Shown in pieces: positions 6,680 to 12,268 of a stretch of 12,268 nt of DNA (the stretch's first letter is position 1; every line of letters begins with the position of its first letter). The position numbers and the translations under genes were made by a program. Where the stretch lies: contig CAAFXF010000026.1 of the NCBI GenBank assembly GCA_900766895.1, forward strand, positions 1 through 12,268, given 5' to 3'. The notes beneath the pieces are model-generated. The model ran no database searches. It worked only from the letters and a program-made list of their open reading frames with translations, and was not told the DNA's origin. The stretch is from Clostridia bacterium. Its GTDB lineage: Bacteria; Bacillota; Clostridia; Oscillospirales; Acutalibacteraceae.

Positions 6680-8026
6680 ATGGAAAAAACAAAAGGTATA
6701 GGTAAGCTTTCTTCAAGAACATGGAGTTCAATTCTTCTTTTTGGCTTAATCGGTCAAATCGCTTGGGTTGTAGAAAATATGTATTTTTCACGATTTATGC
6801 AAAACGAGATTACAAGAGCTCCGTATGCAACAACATTGCTTGTTGCGTTTTCGGCGGTGTTTGCAACCGTATCAACCTTAATCGGCGGTGCATTGTGCGA
6901 CAGAACAGGTAAGCGTAAGGTGTTCATTTGCTGGGGATATGTTTTGTGGGGATTCACTATTGCAGCATTCTCGCTTGTCCCTATGAAGCCTGAGCCTGAT
7001 AAGGTTTTGCCTATGGTAATACTTGTTGTAGCAATGGATTGCATTATGTCCGTTATAGGCTCAATAAGCAATGACGCTTCTTATAACACCTGGGTTACCG
7101 ATGTTACCAATACAGCAAACCGTGCAAGAGTAGATACAATTCTTGCCGTTATTCCTCTTTTTGCAATGGCTATTGTTTTCGGTGGATTTGACAGTATGAC
7201 AAATTCAACCGCAACAGTTGAATCATGGCAAAAATTCTTTGTTATTATGGGCATAATGCCAACCGTAGGCGGATTTGTCGGACTGTTTTTGATGAAGGAC
7301 AAAAAGGGAATTAAGCCAAATAAAACAAATTCGTTTTTTAATGATTTTACATATTCGCTTAAGCCTTCAACGATTAAGAAAAACAAAATGCTTTATGTTT
7401 GTCTGTCGGGTTATATGATTGCATCAATAGGCTATCAGGTGTATATAAACTATCTTTTCAATATTGTTGAGGGTACGTTGAAAATTAAAAATTATATTAT
7501 CCCTGTCGGCATAATAATGGTGCTTGCGGCTGTAATTTCCGTTGTGCTTTCGGTTATTATGGATAAAAAAGGAAAACGCAATTTTTACTATCCTACCATT
7601 ATTGCAGGCGTTATCGGATGCATAATTATTTGGAGTGCAAAGTTTTTTGTTGATAAAAATTCAAAAGCGGAGATAATTTTGCTGATAATCGGCGGAACTC
7701 TTGCTATCGGAGTAAATCTTGTTATGGCAGGCTTGTTTACTGCTTCGTACAGAGATTATATTCCGTCGGGCAAGGAGGGCTTGTTCCAGGGCTGTCGTAT
7801 AGTAATGTATGTTTTGGTGCCGATGATTATCGGTCCTATCATAGCACAGGCAATTATTAATTTTGCAAATAGGGGAGTGGCAAGTCAGGATATTGTTTAT
7901 CCTATGGAGCTGTTCCTCGGCTGTGCGGCAGTATTGTTGCTTTGCTTTATTCCGTCGTATTATTTAAGGGATGAGGATGCAAGGCATCACGAAATGCTTA
8001 TTAATGAATTGACAGAAAGTAAGTAA
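6680..8026 (+). CDS. MFS transporter, GPH (sugar/cation symporter)-like
   Basis: Twelve-helix major facilitator carrier (448 aa) in the cytoplasmic membrane. The first half contains the loop 2-3 signature GGALCDRTGKRK (69-80). The pseudo-repeat in the second half is DKKGKRN (~294-300). Alternating hydrophobic stretches run throughout and there is no signal peptide. The N-terminal SSRTWSSILLFGLIGQIAW followed by ENMYFSRFM resembles clostridial MFS proteins annotated near the glycoside-pentoside-hexuronide (MelB/SLC45-like) group. The substrate cannot be assigned. It begins 3 bases after the HAD stop, with GAGGG upstream, and ends 1 base before the nucleotidyltransferase. The neighbours (phosphatase, nucleotidyltransferase) do not identify a single sugar pathway. 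Confidence 0.85.
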   Translation: MEKTKGIGKLSSRTWSSILLFGLIGQIAWVVENMYFSRFMQNEITRAPYATTLLVAFSAVFATVSTLIGGALCDRTGKRKVFICWGYVLWGFTIAAFSLVPMKPEPDKVLPMVILVVAMDCIMSVIGSISNDASYNTWVTDVTNTANRARVDTILAVIPLFAMAIVFGGFDSMTNSTATVESWQKFFVIMGIMPTVGGFVGLFLMKDKKGIKPNKTNSFFNDFTYSLKPSTIKKNKMLYVCLSGYMIASIGYQVYINYLFNIVEGTLKIKNYIIPVGIIMVLAAVISVVLSVIMDKKGKRNFYYPTIIAGVIGCIIIWSAKFFVDKNSKAEIILLIIGGTLAIGVNLVMAGLFTASYRDYIPSGKEGLFQGCRIVMYVLVPMIIGPIIAQAIINFANRGVASQDIVYPMELFLGCAAVLLLCFIPSYYLRDEDARHHEMLINELTESK

Positions 8027-8027
8027 T

Positions 8028-9239
8028 ATGTTTGAGATAAATACAGATTACGGCTATTTTATTCATCTTGCAAAATGTGCATTGAACGGTGAAAAGCCAA
8101 AGGAAAAGCCACCGGAGGTTTCGTTTGATATTGTATATCAAATTGCACGAAGACACGGTATGCAAAGCCTCTTGTGGTACGGTATAGAACAATTAAATAT
8201 GAAGCCCGACAATGAGCTTATGTCACTGTGGTATTCCGATTACGGCGTTTTTCTTCGTCAAACGGCTTATCAGGATATGGAGCTTGACAGTCTGTGCTAT
8301 TTGTTTACTTCAAACGGCTTTGATGTTCTTCCGCTTAAGGGCAGCTGTATCAGAAAATTCTATCCCCAGCCCGATATGCGTGTTATGGGGGATATTGACC
8401 TGCTTGTAAAAACGCACGGCACAAAAGAGGAAAGAAATCGTGTAAAGGAGCTTATGCTTTCAAACGGATATATTGCCGATATTCTTGATGACGGTCAGGT
8501 TGACGGTTATAAAAAAACCGATAACCCCGATATTTATGTAGAAATTCATTTTGAATTTATGCATAATAATCATGCTTTTTACGAGCATTTTGTTGTTGAT
8601 TGGAGCACGCTTTTACCTGCCGATAACGACGGTGTGTACAATATGTCGGATTTGGATTTGTATTATTTTAATATCGGTCACTTTGCAAAAAATATGTTTT
8701 CAAAGGGAATCGGTGTAAAAAGCATAGCCGACATTTATGTTATGTGGAACCGGTTTGACAGAGATGAACAGTTCAGACTTAATTCCAAATTGCTCACAGC
8801 AGGATTGAATGATTTTAATCAACAGCTTGTAAAAATTGCGTACATTTGGTTTGGCGATGCTGATGATGACGGCTCAACCGAGCTTCTTCAAAAATATATT
8901 ATTGATAATTCTGCGTACGGCTTTATGCGCAACAGGGATGTCCTTAATGTTATGAAAAACGAATCGCTCTATGGCAGAGTAGACAAGAAAAAATACATTA
9001 GAGATAGGATTTTTCCGTCGGCGACAGAGCTGTACGGTAGGTTTAATATCAAGCATAGATTGCCGTTTCTTCTCCCTTTTTTGTTAATTGCAAGGGCGTT
9101 TTCTCTTTTGTTTGCCTCAAAGGAAAAAATTAATAATATTAAATCCGAGGTGGAAAATATTAATGACATTTCCTACGAGGAGGTAGAGCTCGGCAAGGCT
9201 GTATTTAATAAATTTGGATTGGATTATAGGCAATATTGA
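8028..9239 (+). CDS. Uncharacterised nucleotidyltransferase-family protein (NTP_transf_5-like)
   Basis: Protein of the NTP_transf_5 type (polymerase-beta-like nucleotidyltransferase fold), 403 aa. The core motif is LKGSCIRKFYPQPDMRVMGD then IDLLV (103-127): LKGS, then the Asp122-x-Asp124 metal pair. A likely third carboxylate is Glu172 in DIYVEIHFEF, with His174. The N-terminal ~95 residues are a helical region seen in this family (ARRHGMQSLLWYGI). The C-terminal half is helical with a hydrophobic segment LPFLLPFLLIARAFSLLFA (~345-363) that may touch the membrane. The substrate is unknown. Family members often occur in cell-surface polysaccharide and peptide-modification loci, and some lack known partners. 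The ATG is 1 base after the MFS stop and 1 base precedes tcdA, so it is embedded in the operon. Confidence 0.8.
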   Translation: MFEINTDYGYFIHLAKCALNGEKPKEKPPEVSFDIVYQIARRHGMQSLLWYGIEQLNMKPDNELMSLWYSDYGVFLRQTAYQDMELDSLCYLFTSNGFDVLPLKGSCIRKFYPQPDMRVMGDIDLLVKTHGTKEERNRVKELMLSNGYIADILDDGQVDGYKKTDNPDIYVEIHFEFMHNNHAFYEHFVVDWSTLLPADNDGVYNMSDLDLYYFNIGHFAKNMFSKGIGVKSIADIYVMWNRFDRDEQFRLNSKLLTAGLNDFNQQLVKIAYIWFGDADDDGSTELLQKYIIDNSAYGFMRNRDVLNVMKNESLYGRVDKKKYIRDRIFPSATELYGRFNIKHRLPFLLPFLLIARAFSLLFASKEKINNIKSEVENINDISYEEVELGKAVFNKFGLDYRQY

Positions 9240-9240
9240 T

Positions 9241-9963
9241 ATGCAAAATCAATTTTCAAGAACAGAGCTTCTGCTCGGTGCAGATGCTATGGAAAAATTA
9301 AAGAATTCAAGAGTAGCCGTGTTTGGCGTCGGTGGTGTCGGCGGCTACACGGTTGAGGCGCTTGCCAGAAGCGGTGTGGGTACAATAGATTTGATTGACA
9401 ATGATGAGGTAGCACTCTCAAATATCAATCGTCAGATTATAGCAACATATGATACCCTCGGTATGCCAAAGGTTGATGCTGCTGAAAAAAGAATAAAGTC
9501 AATTAACCCTAACTGTAAAGTAAATAAACACAAATGCTTTTATTTGCCCGAAACATCTCATATATTTGATTTTTCACAGTACGATTATGTAGTAGATGCC
9601 ATTGATACAGTTAAAGGTAAAATTGAGCTTATAATGCAGGCAAAGCAAAGCGGTACACCTATAATATCATCTATGGGTGCAGGCAATAAGCTTGACCCAA
9701 CTATGTTTGAGGTTGCCGACATCAGCAAAACCTCTGTGTGTCCGCTTGCCAAGGTTATGAGGGTTGAACTTCGTAAAAGGGGAATAAATCACCTAAAGGT
9801 TGTTTATTCAAAGGAGCCTGCCATTGCACCGCAGAATAATCAAAATTCACCTGATAAAGACGAAAATTCATCAAGGCGTTCAACACCCGGTTCTGTATCA
9901 TTTGTTCCGTCGGTTGTCGGCTTGATAATAGGCGCAGAGGTAATTAAAGATTTAATAAAATAA
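9241..9963 (+). CDS. tcdA: tRNA threonylcarbamoyladenosine dehydratase (TcdA/CsdL)
   Basis: E1/ThiF-like ATP-dependent enzyme that dehydrates t6A37 in ANN-decoding tRNAs to cyclic ct6A. Length is 240 aa. The opening QFSRTELLLGADAMEKL is characteristic. The nucleotide site is GVGGVGGY (29-36), Asp53, then Asn61-Ile-Asn-Arg-Gln (61-65), with Lys77 in PKVDA. VVDAID (117-122), SMGAGNK (144-150) and the C-terminal FVPSVVGLIIGAEVIKDLI complete the TcdA pattern. It lacks the CxxC zinc pairs of ThiF/MoeB. An in-frame TTG at 9214 could extend it by 9 residues into the preceding gene, but homologues start at or near this Met, so ATG 9241 is preferred. The ribosome site is weak (AGG about 10 bases upstream). 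Last gene of the xth operon; no clear terminator follows. Confidence 0.94.
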   Translation: MQNQFSRTELLLGADAMEKLKNSRVAVFGVGGVGGYTVEALARSGVGTIDLIDNDEVALSNINRQIIATYDTLGMPKVDAAEKRIKSINPNCKVNKHKCFYLPETSHIFDFSQYDYVVDAIDTVKGKIELIMQAKQSGTPIISSMGAGNKLDPTMFEVADISKTSVCPLAKVMRVELRKRGINHLKVVYSKEPAIAPQNNQNSPDKDENSSRRSTPGSVSFVPSVVGLIIGAEVIKDLIK

Positions 9964-9968
9964 TTCTG

Positions 9969-9996
9969 TTGCATTTTTATCTGTTTGTGCTACAAT
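9969..9996 (+). promoter_or_regulatory. Probable pyk promoter
   Basis: TTGCAT (9969-9974), a 16-base spacer and TACAAT (9991-9996), the latter preceded by TGC as an extended -10. The start near 10003 leaves about 37 bases of leader with AAGGAAG before the pyk ATG. It sits just after the tcdA stop, so pyk may also receive read-through from the upstream operon. Confidence 0.6.
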
Positions 9997-10039
9997 AGGT
10001 TCAAAAATAATTTGCGGCAAATAAGGAAGTTTTGTTATT

Positions 10040-11455
10040 ATGATGAGAAAAACAAAAATAATTTGTACCGTTGGTCCTGCAACCGACGATGCGGATATAT
10101 TAAGACAAATGATGCAGGCGGGTATGAACGTTGCCCGCTTCAATTTCAGCCACGGCGAGTATGAACAGCATGAGCAACGCTTTAATGAGGTTGTTGCACT
10201 GCGTAACGAATTGGGCTTGCCCGTTGCCACCCTGCTTGACACAAAGGGTCCCGAAATCCGACTTGGTGATTTTGAAGATCCAAACGGTGTAGTAATTAAC
10301 GCAGGTGATGAATTTATCCTAACAACAGAGGAATGCTTGGGTGATAATACAAAGAGCTTTATTAATTACGACGGACTTCCAAATGATGTTCATCCCGGAA
10401 CAACTATTCTGATTAACGACGGACTGATTTCGCTCACCGTAAAAAAGGTTGTTGAAAAGGATATTTTCTGTACCGTTATTGACGGTGGATTGTTGACTAA
10501 CCATAAGGGCGTAAATGTCCCCGATGTAAAGCTTAATATGCCTTATCTTTCTCAAAAGGATATGAACGACTTAAGCTTCGGCAAAAAAATGGATTTTGAT
10601 TTTATTGCGGCATCCTTTTGCAGAAGTGCTACCGATGTCACAATAATGCGTAATTACCTTGACGCAATAGGATGGAAAACAGCAAAGATTATAGCAAAGA
10701 TAGAAAACAGACAGGGACTTGATAATATTGATGAAATTATCAATGTAGCAGACGGAATTATGGTTGCTCGCGGTGACTTGGGTGTTGAGGTGCCGTTTGA
10801 GCAAATCCCTGCCATCCAAAAGAAAATCATAGAAAAGGTCTATAAGGCAGGCAAAATTGTTGTAACAGCTACCCAAATGCTTGAATCTATGATAGAAAAT
10901 CCAAGACCGACAAGGGCAGAGATAACCGACGTTGCAAACGCAATTTATGACGGTACATCGGCTATTATGCTTTCGGGTGAATCTGCTGTCGGCAAGCATC
11001 CTGTCGAGGCGGTAAAGATTATGGACAAGATTGCCCTTACCACCGAGGCAGATATTGATTATAAGCTTCGCTTTAACCAAAGACCGTCAAATGAGGACGT
11101 TACAACAGCCATATCTCACGCAACAGTAACAACCGCGCATGACATTAATGCTGTTGCTATTGTTACCGTTACAAAAAGCGGAACGACTGCCCGTATGATT
11201 TCAAAGTTCAGACCGTATACACAAATCGTCGGTGCAACCACCGATGAAAGAGTATACCGTCAGCTTGTGCTTTCGTGGGGTGTAATGCCAGTTATGTGTG
11301 AGACTAAAAACAATACGGATGAGCTTTTTAACCACGCAGTTGAGGTTTCAAAAAACGCAGGTGTTTTGCGACAGGGTGACCTTGCAGTTATTACTGCAGG
11401 AATACCGCTTGGTATTTCCGGCACAACAAATATGCTCAAGGTACACGAGGTGTAA
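10040..11455 (+). CDS. pyk: Pyruvate kinase
   Basis: Glycolytic enzyme transferring phosphate from PEP to ADP, yielding pyruvate and ATP. At 471 aa it is the plain A-B-A-C form, without the extra C-terminal PEP-utiliser-like domain of many bacilli. Visible motifs are TVGPATDD (10-17), Arg33 and NFSHG (35-39), DTKGPEIR (67-74), B domain (~75-165), catalytic AKIE (Lys220, Glu222), ARGDLGVE (243-250), ATQMLESM (277-284) and PTRAE (290-294). Glu72 in GPEIR is the residue typical of K+-dependent pyruvate kinases, while K+-independent ones carry Lys there. The C-terminal effector domain contains VTKSGTTARM (377-386). Two consecutive ATGs exist (10040, 10043). The first is chosen because it is nearer AAGGAAG (10023-10029). 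Placed after tcdA with its own promoter. Confidence 0.97.
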   Translation: MMRKTKIICTVGPATDDADILRQMMQAGMNVARFNFSHGEYEQHEQRFNEVVALRNELGLPVATLLDTKGPEIRLGDFEDPNGVVINAGDEFILTTEECLGDNTKSFINYDGLPNDVHPGTTILINDGLISLTVKKVVEKDIFCTVIDGGLLTNHKGVNVPDVKLNMPYLSQKDMNDLSFGKKMDFDFIAASFCRSATDVTIMRNYLDAIGWKTAKIIAKIENRQGLDNIDEIINVADGIMVARGDLGVEVPFEQIPAIQKKIIEKVYKAGKIVVTATQMLESMIENPRPTRAEITDVANAIYDGTSAIMLSGESAVGKHPVEAVKIMDKIALTTEADIDYKLRFNQRPSNEDVTTAISHATVTTAHDINAVAIVTVTKSGTTARMISKFRPYTQIVGATTDERVYRQLVLSWGVMPVMCETKNNTDELFNHAVEVSKNAGVLRQGDLAVITAGIPLGISGTTNMLKVHEV

Positions 11456-11461
11456 TTTTTT
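11442..11461 (+). terminator. Weak terminator-like hairpin at the end of pyk
   Basis: TACAC (11442-11446) pairs with GTGTA (11450-11454) across a GAG loop, followed by A and T6 (11456-11461). The stem is only 5 bp and overlaps the final pyk codons and stop, so termination would be weak at best. Confidence 0.3.
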
Positions 11462-11463
11462 CT

Positions 11464-11492
11464 TTGACATATTGCTGTATTGTTGATATTAT
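11464..11492 (+). promoter_or_regulatory. Promoter of the MmsA-type dehydrogenase gene
   Basis: TTGACA (11464-11469), 17-base spacer and TATTAT (11487-11492). The predicted start near 11499 gives a leader of about 33 bases carrying AAAAGGGG (11518-11525) before the ATG at 11532. The match to sigma-A consensus is strong apart from one -10 base. Confidence 0.75.
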
Positions 11493-11531
11493 ATAAGTGA
11501 TGTAATCAAAATATAATAAAAGGGGTTTAGT

Positions 11532-12268
11532 ATGGAAAGATTAAAGTATTTTGTAAACAATGAGTTTAAGGACTCAAAGGCAGAGGTTTGGTATGACCTT
11601 CATAACCCGTCAACAGGCGAGGTTACAGGACAGGCTCCTTGTTGTACAAATGATGAGGTGCTTGAGGCTATCGAGGCTGCCAAGGCTGCTTATCCGGAAT
11701 GGAAGAATACTCCTGCGCGTAAAAGAGCCGCTGTACTTTTTAAGGTGCGCGAACTTCTTAACGAGCATATGGACGAGCTCACAATGCTTGTTTGTGAGGA
11801 AAACGGCAAAACCTGGTCAGAGGCAGCAGGTGATGTAGGCAAGGCTATTGAGGGTACAGAGCTTGCAACACAGGCACCGTCTCTTATGATGGGCGAAAGT
11901 CTTATGGACGCATCAACAGGCTTTGATACAGTTAAATATCGCGAGGCTATGGGTGTGTTTGCAGGTATCGTTCCTGTAAACTTCCCGGCAATGATTCCTT
12001 TTGGTTGGATGGTTCCTGTATGCGTTGCATGCGGTAACACTATCGTTCTTAAGGCAGCGTCTCTTACACCAAGAACAGCTATGCGTATTGCAGAGCTTTA
12101 TGTAGAGGCAGGTATTCCAAAGGGTGTTGTAAACATTGTTACCTGCTCAAGAAATGAGATTAATACAATTCTTGACCACCCTGATGTAAAGGGTATCACA
12201 TTTGTAGGCTCAACTCCGGTAGGCCTTAAGATTTACCAAAGGGCAGCTGCTTCAGGTAAGAGATGTCA
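11532..12268 (+). CDS. mmsA: CoA-acylating (methyl)malonate-semialdehyde dehydrogenase, 3'-truncated by window edge
   Basis: Aldehyde dehydrogenase superfamily, MmsA/IolA type, which oxidises methylmalonate or malonate semialdehyde to propionyl- or acetyl-CoA with NAD+. Such enzymes serve valine, inositol or beta-alanine breakdown. The first 245 codons are present; the catalytic-Cys half lies beyond the window. Evidence includes N-terminal strand and HNPSTGEV, then GIVPVNFPAMIPFGWMVPV (~142-160, with the NFP Asn), CGNTIVLKAAS (~164-174), GIPKGVVNIV (~193-202) and DHPDVKGITFVGSTPVG (~215-231). The AMIP run after NFP and the DHPDVKG stretch are typical of MmsA rather than general ALDHs. The usual ALDH KPSE motif reads KAAS here, losing the Glu, so the subfamily is probably distinct and substrate assignment is tentative. 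ATG 11532 has AAAAGGGG 6 bases upstream. No catabolic partner is visible in the window. Confidence 0.85.
   Translation, partial: MERLKYFVNNEFKDSKAEVWYDLHNPSTGEVTGQAPCCTNDEVLEAIEAAKAAYPEWKNTPARKRAAVLFKVRELLNEHMDELTMLVCEENGKTWSEAAGDVGKAIEGTELATQAPSLMMGESLMDASTGFDTVKYREAMGVFAGIVPVNFPAMIPFGWMVPVCVACGNTIVLKAASLTPRTAMRIAELYVEAGIPKGVVNIVTCSRNEINTILDHPDVKGITFVGSTPVGLKIYQRAAASGKRC

Noticed and set aside
9214..9240. TTG-initiated N-terminal extension of tcdA
   Set aside because: Overlaps the preceding gene, lacks a ribosome site, and the family normally begins near the ATG at 9241.
9964..10039. Terminator between tcdA and pyk
   Set aside because: No inverted repeat with a following T-run is found; the gap contains only a promoter and ribosome site.
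10571..11080. 169-residue minus-strand open frame within pyk
   Set aside because: Antisense to conserved pyruvate kinase core; no ribosome site or recognisable motif.
11560..11838. 92-residue plus-strand open frame
   Set aside because: Out-of-frame shadow of the truncated mmsA gene, which has the correct frame from 11532 to the window end.

Overview
The window looks like an ordinary chromosomal stretch of a low-to-mid GC Firmicute of class Clostridia, plausibly a gut Oscillospiraceae/Ruminococcaceae-type organism. The evidence is the SCIFF peptide plus radical SAM maturase pair (a Clostridia hallmark), AT-rich promoters close to the sigma-A consensus, AGGAG/GAGGTG ribosome binding sites, and tight operons. 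No rRNA, tRNA, CRISPR array, phage or insertion sequence was recognised. No gene-free stretch exceeds about 80 bases.

Layout. Bases 1-1575 hold the 3' part of lepA (+), closed by a strong palindromic terminator that also serves the convergent minus-strand genes. Bases 1612-5119 are a minus-strand block. In transcription order it holds a six-helix membrane protein of unknown function, an Orn/Lys/Arg-decarboxylase-like PLP enzyme (TTG start, overlapping the membrane gene), the SCIFF precursor scfA (48 aa, absent from simple long-ORF gene calls), and its maturase scfB. scfA has its own near-perfect promoter inside the 3' end of the PLP gene. A hairpin-U-tract lies between scfA and scfB.

Bases 5173-9963 form a compact plus-strand operon divergent from that block: exodeoxyribonuclease III (xth), a HAD-IA phosphatase of YjjG/YfnB type, an MFS/GPH-like transporter, an NTP_transf_5-type nucleotidyltransferase and the tRNA t6A-cyclising enzyme tcdA. 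Junctions are a 4-base overlap or gaps of 1-3 bases. Pyruvate kinase (pyk) follows with its own promoter, then the first 245 codons of an MmsA-type CoA-acylating aldehyde dehydrogenase, also with its own promoter, running off the right edge.

The most interesting item is the SCIFF peptide. It still has six cysteines in 48 residues, but the cysteine of the characterised Cys32-Thr37 thioether is Ser, the Thr acceptor is also Ser, and an extra cysteine is at position 13. The adjacent maturase keeps all its cluster cysteines. This suggests a peptide that is still made and perhaps still modified, but not by the textbook cross-link. The rest is mainly housekeeping, with two uncharacterised proteins (the six-helix membrane protein and the nucleotidyltransferase) in conserved-looking operons.
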